Positions 45,174-53,335 of a stretch of DNA of 64,000 bases are shown in pieces. A program made the position numbers and the translations under genes. Below the pieces are notes generated by a model. The model ran no database searches, had not been told where the DNA came from, and worked only from the letters and a program-made list of their open reading frames with translations. This DNA comes from Eubacteriaceae bacterium (GTDB lineage Bacteria; Bacillota; Clostridia; Peptostreptococcales; Anaerovoracaceae). Each line of letters opens with the position of its first letter. The stretch's first letter is position 1. The stretch covers positions 62,001 to 126,000 of the forward strand of contig JALCRY010000001.1 of NCBI GenBank assembly GCA_022652985.1, written 5' to 3'.

Positions 45174-45731
45174 ATGACAGCTAAGGACAGACCTAAAGTG
45201 ATGACGAGGCAGGAATGCCTGGAGATGCTGCAGAATTACGGCACTCCGAAACATGTGATCGCACACTGCATCGGGGTCGCGGAAGTTGCGGTGAGAGTCG
45301 GCAAGGCTCTCAATCTGCACGGATACGACCTTGATATTGCGCTGACAGAAAATGCGGCGCTGCTGCATGATATGGCGAGGACAGAAGATAATCACTGGAC
45401 TGTGGCAGCGGATTTTCTCAGAGACCTGGGATATGATGCGCAGGCTGATATTATTGAGCAGCACATGTTTTATGATCCTTTCTCGCCGGTGGATAAAATA
45501 ACGGAGACCGACCTCGTATGCCTCGGCGACCGGCTGGTAAAAGAAGGCGACTATGTGGGGCTTGACGAGCGCATGGAATACATTATGAACAAAGCGCGCG
45601 GCCGCGGGGATGAAGCGGCTGTCGGCAGGATCCGCGTCAAAAAAGAAGAACTGAGAAAATTCATATCCGATATCGAAGATGTTATCGGATGCACTATAGA
45701 TGACCTGATGGGAGTAGATACAGGAGAATGA
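45174..45731 (+). CDS. HD-domain phosphohydrolase
   Basis: A 185-residue HD protein: TPKHVIAHCIGVAEVAVRVG (first His), NAALLHDMART (HD pair) and IIEQHMFYD. In many Firmicutes this position after obgE is nadD-yqeK; here nadD is missing. The TPxHVIxHC start is more like a broader HDIG group than classical YqeK, so I leave the symbol empty. A metal-dependent phosphohydrolase acting on a nucleotide is likely. The stop overlaps the radical SAM start (ATGA). Confidence 0.82.
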   Translation: MTAKDRPKVMTRQECLEMLQNYGTPKHVIAHCIGVAEVAVRVGKALNLHGYDLDIALTENAALLHDMARTEDNHWTVAADFLRDLGYDAQADIIEQHMFYDPFSPVDKITETDLVCLGDRLVKEGDYVGLDERMEYIMNKARGRGDEAAVGRIRVKKEELRKFISDIEDVIGCTIDDLMGVDTGE

Positions 45732-47572
45732 ACCTCGACAGATTACTGAAAAAAGTTGAAAAACCTGCCAGATATATAGGCGGCGAAGTGAACTCTGTAC
45801 TGAAAGATCCGAAAGATGTTTCGCTCAGGTTCGCTTTTGCGTTCCCGGACATTTATGAGATCGGGATGTCTTATATGGGCATGCAGATACTGTATAATAT
45901 ATTGAACAGTCACGATGACATATTCTGCGAAAGGGTATTTGCGCCGGCGAACGATATGGAAGAAGCCATGCGCGAAGAAGGATTTCCGCTGTTTTCGCTG
46001 GAGACAAAGACGCCGCTGGCGGACTTCGACATCGTCGGATTCACATTGCAGTATGAAATGTCATTTACTACTATTCTGAATATGCTCGATCTTGCGGGGA
46101 TACCTGCAAAGCGCGCGGACCGTCTTAAATCGGGCAAAAAATGGCCGCTGATCGTGGCGGGCGGACCATGTGCGTTTGCACCGGAGCCGCTGGCGGATTT
46201 CTTCGACCTGTTTATGATCGGCGACGGCGAGAAGCTGCTGCCGGCAGTATGCCGCCTGAGAGAAGAAAATCCGACGGACCGCGATGAATATCTGAAACTG
46301 GCATGCAAGCTTCCCGGTGTGTATGTGCCGGAGTTCTACAGACCGTCGTACAAAGAAGACGGTACAGTGAAGGGCTTTAAGAAGCTTTACAGCGGCGCAC
46401 CGGACAGAGTGGTGAGATGCTTCGAAAAAGATATCGAATCACTGCCGTTCCCGGAGAAACCGATAGTGCCTTTTATCGAGACCGTTCACGACAGAGCAGT
46501 CGTCGAGACATTCAGAGGATGCACGAGAGGATGCAGATTCTGTCAGGCCGGTATGATATACAGACCTGTGCGCGAACGCAGTCCGGAAACGATCCTGAGA
46601 TACGCGAGAAAACAGCTGGAATCGACGGGGCATGAAGAGCTTTCGCTGCTTTCACTTTCGACGAGCGACTACTCGCAGTTTGAGCCCCTGGTGACTGAAC
46701 TGCAGGAATACTGTGCGGAAAAAGACATTTCCCTGTCTCTGCCGAGCCTGAGGCTCGATTCTTTCTCTTTCAAGGTGCTGAACGAGATACAGAAGACCAG
46801 GAAGTCAGGGCTCACTTTTGCGCCCGAGGCGGGCACACAGAGGCTCAGAGACCGCATCAACAAAAATATTACTGAAGACGATATTTTTCATTCTGTCGAG
46901 CAGGCGATCCGCCTCGGATGGAAGAAAATCAAATTGTATTTCATGATAGGACTCCCGGGCGAAACCGAGGAGGATCTTGACGGGATTGCAGATATCGCCC
47001 GCAGGATAGTAGACATTAATTACATGATCAACGGCAGGGCAGGCGGAAGGTTCAGCGTCAATGTCAGCGTTTCGAATTTCGTGCCGAAGCCGCATACGCC
47101 GTTCGAATGGGAGCCCCAGGACACATACGAGGATTTCATCGAAAAGCATAATTACCTGCGCGACAGACTGAAGAAGCTCAAGAATGTGAGCTTTTCCTAT
47201 CACGACAGTCCGGTCAGCGTTATTGAAGCAGTAATAGCCAGAGGCGACCGCAGGGTCGGTGCTCTGATTTATGACGCGTGGCAGAACGGATGCAAGTTCG
47301 ACGGCTGGAGCGAATATTTCGATATGGAAAAATGGGAAAAGGCGTTCGCCTCATCCGGAGTGGATAAAGCTTTTTATGCCGAAAGACGCAGAAACTACAA
47401 CGAAATATTACCGTGGGACATCATCGATACAGGAGTATCCAAGGTATTCCTGATGGCGGAGGATCAGCTGGCCGTTACGACGGGCGACTGCCGCGACGCC
47501 TGCAACGACTGCGGGATCATCAGATATACGGACTGCCCGATGATGAGCTGCAATGCCGGGAAGGAGAAATAG
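45728..47572 (+). CDS. TIGR03960-family radical SAM protein
   Basis: A 614-residue protein with an N-terminal cobalamin-binding-like domain (about 1-200; FAFPDIYEIGMSYMGMQILYNIL) and a radical SAM core with CTRGCRFC (Cys265, Cys269, Cys272) and GLPGETEEDLDGI. The C-terminus has CRDACNDCGI and a further Cys pair, possibly a second iron-sulfur site. The family pairs with a DUF2344 protein, as here two bases downstream. Substrate not established; an RNA or translation-linked modification is often suspected from its linkage to ribosomal genes. Confidence 0.92.
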   Translation: MNLDRLLKKVEKPARYIGGEVNSVLKDPKDVSLRFAFAFPDIYEIGMSYMGMQILYNILNSHDDIFCERVFAPANDMEEAMREEGFPLFSLETKTPLADFDIVGFTLQYEMSFTTILNMLDLAGIPAKRADRLKSGKKWPLIVAGGPCAFAPEPLADFFDLFMIGDGEKLLPAVCRLREENPTDRDEYLKLACKLPGVYVPEFYRPSYKEDGTVKGFKKLYSGAPDRVVRCFEKDIESLPFPEKPIVPFIETVHDRAVVETFRGCTRGCRFCQAGMIYRPVRERSPETILRYARKQLESTGHEELSLLSLSTSDYSQFEPLVTELQEYCAEKDISLSLPSLRLDSFSFKVLNEIQKTRKSGLTFAPEAGTQRLRDRINKNITEDDIFHSVEQAIRLGWKKIKLYFMIGLPGETEEDLDGIADIARRIVDINYMINGRAGGRFSVNVSVSNFVPKPHTPFEWEPQDTYEDFIEKHNYLRDRLKKLKNVSFSYHDSPVSVIEAVIARGDRRVGALIYDAWQNGCKFDGWSEYFDMEKWEKAFASSGVDKAFYAERRRNYNEILPWDIIDTGVSKVFLMAEDQLAVTTGDCRDACNDCGIIRYTDCPMMSCNAGKEK

Positions 47573-47574
47573 AT

Positions 47575-48228
47575 ATGCCGAGATATGTAATTACTTTCTC
47601 CAAGAAAGGCTATATAAAGTATACTTCGCATCTTGATATGATCAGACTGTTCAAGAGAGCGTTCAACAGGAGCGGGATATTCCTCGAATACTCAGAAGGC
47701 TTCAATCCTCATCCGAAGATGAGCTTTGCCCAGCCGCTGTCTCTCGGATATACTGCCTCGGGCGAACTTCTGGAGTTTGATACTAAAGAAGCCTTTGCTG
47801 CTGGGGAAATCAAAAAGAAGATGAACAGCAATATGCCGGGTGACATCAGAGTACTAGACTGCGTGCAGATCGAGAAGGAGAAGAGGTCGCTGGCCGCCAA
47901 ATGCTGCGCGGCAGAATACAGAATCACGATACCATGCAGCGGCAGTCTGCCCGACAATACCGAAAAAGCTTTCATGGCGCAGGAAAATATCCTCGTGCTG
48001 AAAAAATCGGGCAAACGCAAGGCGGAAAAGCAGATCGACATCAGAAAAATGATCAGATCGCTGAATATCAAGGAACGAAACAATAATATTATTCTGTCAA
48101 CCATACTGGACGCGGGCAGTAATTCCAACCTTTCACCGGAGCTTCTTATTAAAGCTTTCGTTGATTTTGCGGGAATAGAAGCTGAACGCGAGGATATCGA
48201 AGTTCACAGAGTACAGATCTTTATGTAA
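47575..48228 (+). CDS. DUF2344 (TIGR03936) protein
   Basis: A 217-residue protein beginning MPRYVITFSKKGYIKYTSHLDMIRLFKRAFNRSGIFLEYSEGFNPHPKMSFAQPLSLGY, the family signature. The ORF track begins 162 bases earlier inside the radical SAM gene; ATG 47575, with AAGGAG 9 bases upstream, is the credible start. It is the conserved partner of the TIGR03960 protein; in many genomes the two are fused or adjacent. Function unknown. Confidence 0.92.
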   Translation: MPRYVITFSKKGYIKYTSHLDMIRLFKRAFNRSGIFLEYSEGFNPHPKMSFAQPLSLGYTASGELLEFDTKEAFAAGEIKKKMNSNMPGDIRVLDCVQIEKEKRSLAAKCCAAEYRITIPCSGSLPDNTEKAFMAQENILVLKKSGKRKAEKQIDIRKMIRSLNIKERNNNIILSTILDAGSNSNLSPELLIKAFVDFAGIEAEREDIEVHRVQIFM

Positions 48229-48246
48229 ATAATTAACAGTTAAATA

Positions 48247-48293
48247 TTGACAATTAACCTGCTGGAATGTAAAATAATGGTAATTCATTCCAG
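48247..48293 (+). promoter_or_regulatory. Strong promoter and flanking inverted repeat for comEA
   Basis: TTGACA (48247), 17 bases, TAAAAT (48270). A perfect 8+8 inverted repeat, CTGGAATG (48262) and CATTCCAG (48286-48293), brackets the -10 box and touches the ribosome site; a possible operator. Confidence 0.72.
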
Positions 48294-48305
48294 GAGGTTA
48301 TTTTT

Positions 48306-48953
48306 ATGAAAAAATATTTCAATAAAGAGTATTTACTGGCCAATAAAGATAAGATCCTGAAAGCCGCTGTGATAGCAGCAGTTATTATTACGGCTCTTGT
48401 TGTGTTTGGCATGAATAACGGTGATGGAGAGGAGCTTGTTCCGGCCGGGACATCTGCTGCGGTTTCCGGGAGCGATGAAGCCGACAGCGAGGAGGACAGT
48501 TCTATTGCTGTTGTGGATGTGTCGGGATGTGTAGTCAGTCCGATGGTTGTCGAATTAAAGAAAGGCAGCCGTATAAACGATGCGATCGAGGCGGCAGGGG
48601 GCCTCACGAAAGACGCTGATATTTCTGCTATAAACAGGGCGGCAAAGGTGAAGGACGGAGATAAGATCTTCGTTCCCGAAAAGGGTTCCGGAGCATCTGC
48701 TTCCGTCAGCAACGTTTCTGACGACAAGAGCAGCGGAAGCGGAGGAGGCGGGATCGCCAACGGCAGGGTCAATATAAATACCGCCGATTCAGCCGAGCTC
48801 CAGACTCTTACCGGAGTGGGACCTGCCATAGCAGGAAGGATCATCGCCTACCGCGAACAGAACGGGAATTTCAGCAAGCCCGAGGATATAAAGAATGTCA
48901 GCGGCATAGGCGATAAAACCTACGAAAAAATGAAAGATGATATTTCGACATGA
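48306..48953 (+). CDS. comEA: Competence-type DNA-binding protein ComEA
   Basis: A 215-residue membrane-anchored protein: one N-terminal helix (about 18-37), a linker, an SLBB domain (about 60-120; VDVSGCVVSPMVVELKKGSRINDAIEAAGGL) and a C-terminal helix-hairpin-helix pair (about 152-213; VNINTADSAELQTLTGVGPAIAGRIIAYR). It binds incoming DNA outside the membrane during transformation. comEC is not adjacent. The stop overlaps the next gene's ATG by 4 bases. Confidence 0.93.
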   Translation: MKKYFNKEYLLANKDKILKAAVIAAVIITALVVFGMNNGDGEELVPAGTSAAVSGSDEADSEEDSSIAVVDVSGCVVSPMVVELKKGSRINDAIEAAGGLTKDADISAINRAAKVKDGDKIFVPEKGSGASASVSNVSDDKSSGSGGGGIANGRVNINTADSAELQTLTGVGPAIAGRIIAYREQNGNFSKPEDIKNVSGIGDKTYEKMKDDIST

Positions 48954-50782
48954 CGGAAGAGAGGATAGAATTGAATAATAAAATTAGACAGATAGCGGCA
49001 GCGGCCATTGCGGCGATATTTTCATTTTCTTCAGCGCTGGTATTTCCCGCGGGAGTATGCGCGCTGACTGATATGGCAGATGCCGCGCCTGTGGCCGGAA
49101 ACAGTTCATTCGGGGAAAACAAGGGAGTATACAGTTCATGGAAGTCACCGGGTCCATATGTCATACCGAGGGAATATGCGGGTAATCTTGCTGAAACAGC
49201 ATCTACGCAGTATGTGCCTTCGATGCAGACGACGGACGAGTACGGGATCGGCAGAAAAGCCACCGTGTTCAGGAATTCTGATCTGGGATTTTCACAGGGT
49301 ATTACGATCACAAATCTTAAATATTTTGATGCTGCCTCAGGAGATTTCCAACTGGTGGACGAAAAGATAACGCTGGAAAACTCACACAGAGCCGCCGGCA
49401 ATACCAGGACAGACAAGCTTTGTCTTTATGCAATAGAGCATACGCCGGATCCTGTCATACATATGTGGGGAGCGGAATCGGTCAAAGTGACAGTTTCTTA
49501 TATGAAGGCGGGGACAAGCACGCCTGCGGCGCTGAATACTGGCCTGACATTAAAGGGTATTGCGCCGAAAACAGGTGTCATGCTGACTTCGCTTTTCAAA
49601 AATACGGCAGTCAGGAATCAGATAGTATCCGCTTCATCGAGGCTGGAATATTTCCGCAACAGCAATGCCGAAAATGTTTTTTACAATCCGGACGAAGCGG
49701 CGCCGGCAGATGATGCCGATACTTCAGTTCAGTATCTGTATAATTCGGCAAGTATATATATGATACTTTTTGACAACAGCGAAAGAAAGATCGATGACAG
49801 CACGGCAATCTGGAGCGGAGCGGCTGTATTTGCAGGCAGTCCGGCAGCAATGGCCAAATCTGAACCTCAGCGGCCGACATTCAGAGTGTCCGATGCGGAC
49901 GAAATGGATGTTGACGCGAACACATACGCAGCAGACGACACGTCGCTGATCTACCGAACGGGCGAATTTGTGAACGGCGGATTTGAGCAGGGTGTCCGCT
50001 GCGGAGATTTCCGACTGAATCAGGCGCTTCCGTCCTGTCTGGAAGTAAAACAGATAAAGGTGCTGCGCGACGGCTCAGATGTGACAGTGCACTTCGATAT
50101 ACAGAACAAAGACAACAACATTTCCGCTGCGGCTAAAAAAGAATATATTACGGGCGGAGATTTCTGCAGCAGAAACGGATCGCGGTATGTGCTGACCGTT
50201 ACTGCGGACCTTTCGCGTGAAGCGGCAGGATCGGCTTTCAACACAGCGAATACATCTATAGTCTTCGAAGCTTCGGGTTCGGTCACAATAGACGGCAGGG
50301 TATATCCGGCCGGCAGCGTCAGGACTTCCGCGCTTATGCCGAGAGCCGCCGCGGGGAAACCGGACAGCGGAAATACAGGCACCGGCACGAATACCGGATC
50401 GGGAAGCAGCTCCGGGACAAATACAGGATCGGGCACTGCTTCGGATGCAGGCGGCAAAGTTGTTCCGGTACCGGGAGTCACGGTAACAGATCAGTCAACG
50501 GATAACGGGAACAGTGACGTTTCCGGAAACGGCAGCGGGAAGGATTCAGGCAAAGCAGCCGGAGGATCGCGCGGTGACGGACAGGCCAAGAGATTAGATG
50601 CGACAGTCAGGGAACTAAAGCATCGCATAGCTGCCAAAACCGGCGCAGCGGGCGGGAGTTCACCGAAGACAGGAGACGAAATGACAGACGTTCAGACGGC
50701 GCTCCTGCTGGCGGTTATTTCTCTGACGTCGATGGGAATACTGGCCGGCGGCGTGAAAGCATCGCGCAGGTCGGACAAATAA
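48950..50782 (+). CDS. Sortase-type cell-surface protein of unknown function
   Basis: A 610-residue exported protein: signal peptide (about 10-40, AAAAIAAIFSFSSALVFPAGVCA), an ectodomain of about 400 residues without a domain I recognise (Y-S-rich, beta-like), a low-complexity Gly/Ser/Thr/Asn spacer (about 465-545) and a C-terminal sorting signal SPKTGDEM, hydrophobic helix, ASRRSDK. The motif is a variant of LPxTG. Overlap with comEA suggests shared transcription and possibly a link to DNA uptake or surface adhesion. A strong terminator follows. Confidence 0.8.
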   Translation: MTEERIELNNKIRQIAAAAIAAIFSFSSALVFPAGVCALTDMADAAPVAGNSSFGENKGVYSSWKSPGPYVIPREYAGNLAETASTQYVPSMQTTDEYGIGRKATVFRNSDLGFSQGITITNLKYFDAASGDFQLVDEKITLENSHRAAGNTRTDKLCLYAIEHTPDPVIHMWGAESVKVTVSYMKAGTSTPAALNTGLTLKGIAPKTGVMLTSLFKNTAVRNQIVSASSRLEYFRNSNAENVFYNPDEAAPADDADTSVQYLYNSASIYMILFDNSERKIDDSTAIWSGAAVFAGSPAAMAKSEPQRPTFRVSDADEMDVDANTYAADDTSLIYRTGEFVNGGFEQGVRCGDFRLNQALPSCLEVKQIKVLRDGSDVTVHFDIQNKDNNISAAAKKEYITGGDFCSRNGSRYVLTVTADLSREAAGSAFNTANTSIVFEASGSVTIDGRVYPAGSVRTSALMPRAAAGKPDSGNTGTGTNTGSGSSSGTNTGSGTASDAGGKVVPVPGVTVTDQSTDNGNSDVSGNGSGKDSGKAAGGSRGDGQAKRLDATVRELKHRIAAKTGAAGGSSPKTGDEMTDVQTALLLAVISLTSMGILAGGVKASRRSDK

Positions 50783-50809
50783 CAAAACAACTGAAAATGT
50801 TTTTACTAT

Positions 50810-50837
50810 GCCGGCAGCTGCAGACTGCCGGCTTTTT
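50810..50837 (+). terminator. Intrinsic terminator of the comEA unit
   Basis: GCCGGCAG, 7-base loop, CTGCCGGC, TTTTT. Confidence 0.9.
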
Positions 50838-50870
50838 CCTGTTAAAAAAAGCCGTGAAAAGTTGAACTCA

Positions 50871-51055
50871 CAAAAAAGGTACCAATTTGAATAGTTTTTC
50901 TTAAACGGTACCCTGAGCAATGGGTTTGTCACGGTTAGGAATGCCTAACCGTCATGGATTTCTGAGTTTTTGCGGTATGAGCATTTGCACAATCGCTGCA
51001 GCCCATTGGATACGGTACCAGCTAAGGATATTTCTCTGAAATGGTACCATATTTG
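50871..51055 (-). repeat. 185-bp GGTACC inverted-repeat element, copy B
   Basis: Inverted relative to copy A and exactly the same length. GGTACC at 50878, 50907, 51014 and 51043 reproduces the 29-bp spacing at both ends. Shared core on the minus strand: CAATGGGCTGCAGCGATTG. The internal palindrome is replaced by a 9-bp hairpin ACGGTTAGG/CCTAACCGT (50931-50952) at the equivalent place. No target-site duplication is obvious. Confidence 0.85.
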
Positions 51056-51086
51056 GGAATCGGCTATATTTACTGACGCCGCAGTA

Positions 51087-51197
51087 CTGCAGCCGCAGAG
51101 AATCAGGCAACTGCGACGGGACCCTGCAGCCGCAGAGAATCCGGCAACTGCGACGGGATCCTGCAGCCGCAGAGAATCTGCCAGCTGCGCTGGGGCC
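51087..51197. repeat. 37-bp tandem repeat, three units
   Basis: Units start at 51087, 51124 and 51161 with the pattern CTGCAGCCGCAGAGAATC then CGGCAACTGCGACGGGATC; the third unit is diverged. There are no spacers, so it is not a CRISPR array. No gene lies in 50838-51300 apart from these repeats. Confidence 0.9.
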
Positions 51198-51258
51198 ATG
51201 CGGCCGATAAATTTGCGGATTTAAGTGAAGAAGACTGTTAATGTTCGTGATCTTTAGG

Positions 51259-51264
51259 TATAAT
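51259..51264 (+). promoter_or_regulatory. -10 box for the DUF896 gene
   Basis: TATAAT 36 bases before the start; no convincing -35. Confidence 0.4.
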
Positions 51265-51300
51265 ATAACGGAATGTTTAAGAAAGGAGAGTTCATGATTT

Positions 51301-51501
51301 ATGATTTCCGATGAAAAGATAGCAAGGATCAACGAGCTTGCTGCCAAACATAAGGCCGAGGGTCTGACTGAATCAGAGAGCGCTGAAAGGGATGTCCTGA
51401 GGAAGGAATTTCTCGCTTCGATCAGAGAAAATGTGAAGGCGCAGCTGGACAATATCAGGTTCGTTGATGAGGTTCCGGAAGATACCGCAGAAAAAAATTG
51501 A
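51301..51501 (+). CDS. DUF896 (YnzC-family) protein
   Basis: A 66-residue helical protein: [57 protein letters not shown], which is the full DUF896 pattern. In Bacillus the family member YnzC lies with SOS genes, but its role is unknown. The GGAG site is 12 bases from the ATG, slightly long; the closer ATG at 51294 is out of frame. It precedes nifS with a separate -10 box between. Confidence 0.9.
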   Translation: MISDEKIARINELAAKHKAEGLTESESAERDVLRKEFLASIRENVKAQLDNIRFVDEVPEDTAEKN

Positions 51502-51531
51502 ATTCCTTGTTTGAATTGTTTGTAACGTAGG

Positions 51532-51537
51532 TATAAT
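51532..51537 (+). promoter_or_regulatory. -10 box for nifS-nifU
   Basis: TATAAT 44 bases before nifS; the -35 is unclear (TTGAAT at 15 bases). Confidence 0.4.
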
Positions 51538-51580
51538 AACGTGGTAAAAATGCAATGGATTACTGTTTAAGGAGATATCA

Positions 51581-52750
51581 ATGAGACAGGTATATTTGGA
51601 CTATTCGGCTACGACGCCGGTAAAAAAAGAAGTATTGGATGAAATGCTTCCATATTTTTCAGAGAAGTTCGGCAATCCTTCAAGCTTATATGATTTAGGC
51701 CAGGAGGCGGCTGCCGGTGTTGCTCAGGCAAGAGGAAGAGTTGCGCATCTCATCAATGCCAACACAAATGAAGTGTTCTTCACATCTTGCGGTTCTGAAG
51801 CGGACAACTGGGCATTCTTCGGAGTGACGGACGCACAGAGCGCAAAGGGCAAACATGTCATTACGACAGCGATCGAGCATCATGCGATCCTGCATTCGGG
51901 CGAATATCTTTCCAAGAGAGGGATCGAAGTTACTTATCTTCCTGTAGATCATGAAGGCAGAGTACATCCTGAGGATCTGGAAAAAGCTATCAGGCCGGAC
52001 ACTGTTCTTGTTTCAGTAATGCTCGTCAACAACGAGGTAGGAACGGTACAGCCGATCAAGGAGCTGGCGGCGATCGCGCACAAGCACGGCATCACGTTCC
52101 ATTCGGATGCTGTTCAGGGACTGGGCAATGTTCCTATCGATGTCAAGGATCTCGGCGTAGACCTGATGTCATTCTCATCGCATAAGATCTACGGTCCTAA
52201 GGGCGTAGGCGCGATGTACATGAAGAAGGGCACCAAGATCTCCAATTACCTGCATGGCGGAGCTCAGGAGAGCGCAAGACGTGCCGGCACAGAGAACACA
52301 GCCGGTATCGTAGGATTCGGAAAAGCCGCGGAGCTGGCGGAACAGAATCTTGAATCGCATATAAAGAATGTATCTTCGCTCAGGGATTACTTCATTGAAC
52401 AGGTCAAGAAAAATATTCCTGATGTTATCGTCAACGGTACGATGGACGGAAGACATCCGGGAAATGCAAATATCACATTTAAATATATAGAAGGCGAATC
52501 TATCCTGATTCTTTTGAATGAAAAGGGTATATATATTTCAACAGGATCTGCCTGCTCCTCGAAGTCGCTGGCACCTTCACACGTGCTGACAGCTCTGGGG
52601 ATCCCGGTAGAAATGATACACGGCAGCATCAGATTCACAGTCGGTGATTTCACGACTAAGGAAGACCTCGATTACACAGTCGAGTGTCTGACAGACATCG
52701 TCAAGCACTTGCGCGAGATCTCTTCTGTCAACGCAGAGAAAGGTTGGTAA
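51581..52750 (+). CDS. nifS: Cysteine desulfurase (NifS/IscS)
   Basis: A PLP enzyme supplying sulfur from cysteine for iron-sulfur clusters. MRQVYLDYSATTPV start, FTSCGSEADNWAFFG, EHHAIL, HSDAVQGLGN, the PLP lysine in SSHKIYGPKGVG (Lys202) and the catalytic Cys325 in GSACSSKSLAPSHVL are all visible. The long loop around this Cys is of the group I (NifS/IscS) type. Length 389. AAGGAG precedes the ATG. nifU follows after 5 bases. Confidence 0.95.
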   Translation: MRQVYLDYSATTPVKKEVLDEMLPYFSEKFGNPSSLYDLGQEAAAGVAQARGRVAHLINANTNEVFFTSCGSEADNWAFFGVTDAQSAKGKHVITTAIEHHAILHSGEYLSKRGIEVTYLPVDHEGRVHPEDLEKAIRPDTVLVSVMLVNNEVGTVQPIKELAAIAHKHGITFHSDAVQGLGNVPIDVKDLGVDLMSFSSHKIYGPKGVGAMYMKKGTKISNYLHGGAQESARRAGTENTAGIVGFGKAAELAEQNLESHIKNVSSLRDYFIEQVKKNIPDVIVNGTMDGRHPGNANITFKYIEGESILILLNEKGIYISTGSACSSKSLAPSHVLTALGIPVEMIHGSIRFTVGDFTTKEDLDYTVECLTDIVKHLREISSVNAEKGW

Positions 52751-52755
52751 ACGAC

Positions 52756-53211
52756 ATGGCAATGTATAATGATAAAGTAATGGATTATTTCCTCCACCCG
52801 CACAATGTGGGCGAAATCGAAAACGCTGACGGCACGGGAGTTTACGGAAGTCCGGTCTGCGGAGATATGATGCAGATCACGATCTCGGTGGACAAGGATA
52901 CAGATGTGATCACGGATGCCAAATTCAAGACATTCGGCTGCGGCAGCGCTATTGCCAGCTCGAGCATGGCAACTGACATGATCATCGGCAAGACTGTCGA
53001 GGAAGCTCTGAACGTTTCCAATAAACAGATCATCGAAGAGCTCGGCGGACTGCCGGCGATAAAGATCCATTGTTCCGTACTCGCAGACCACGCTATCAAG
53101 TCGGCTATTTACGATTATGCCAAGAAGAATAACAAGACATATGCGGGACTGGAAGGTTTCGATCCTGACGCGGATGATGAAGAACAGGAAGATACTCCTG
53201 AGCATATTTAA
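52756..53211 (+). CDS. nifU: Iron-sulfur scaffold protein NifU/IscU-type
   Basis: A 151-residue scaffold with the three cluster cysteines in PVCGD, FGCGSAIASSSM and IHCSVLAD, and an N-terminal MYNDKVMDYFLHPHNVGEIENADG. ATG 52756 is used; the ORF-track start lies 72 bases inside nifS in another frame's region. It contains only the N-terminal scaffold domain plus an acidic tail (DPDADDEEQEDTPEHI). Works with NifS immediately upstream. Confidence 0.94.
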   Translation: MAMYNDKVMDYFLHPHNVGEIENADGTGVYGSPVCGDMMQITISVDKDTDVITDAKFKTFGCGSAIASSSMATDMIIGKTVEEALNVSNKQIIEELGGLPAIKIHCSVLADHAIKSAIYDYAKKNNKTYAGLEGFDPDADDEEQEDTPEHI

Positions 53212-53258
53212 GCAGAACACAGTATAAACACAGTTTTCTGTAAAATTATTTGACCATA

Positions 53259-53286
53259 AAGAGGCAGAGCGTTTGCTCTGCCTCTT
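53259..53286. terminator. 12-bp perfect hairpin after nifU
   Basis: AAGAGGCAGAGC, loop GTTT, GCTCTGCCTCTT. A short T-poor tail follows. The alaS -35 box lies in its loop and right arm. Confidence 0.65.
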
Positions 53287-53301
53287 CAATAGTGGTATAA
53301 T
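53273..53301 (+). promoter_or_regulatory. Promoter for alaS
   Basis: TTGCTC, 17 bases, TATAAT with a TGn extension. The leader is under 30 bases, so no T-box can be present. Confidence 0.65.
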
Positions 53302-53335
53302 TTTATGGTTAATTGCATATTAGGAGGAAAACCAG

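Noticed and set aside
51087-51197. 37-bp repeats considered as a CRISPR array
   Set aside because: Units are directly adjacent without spacers and no cas genes are nearby.
50952-51452. 166-codon minus-strand ORF over the repeat element and 37-bp array
   Set aside because: Composed of repeat DNA and antisense DUF896 sequence; no start signal.
53302-53335. T-box leader before alaS
   Set aside because: The transcript start lies within about 30 bases of the start codon.
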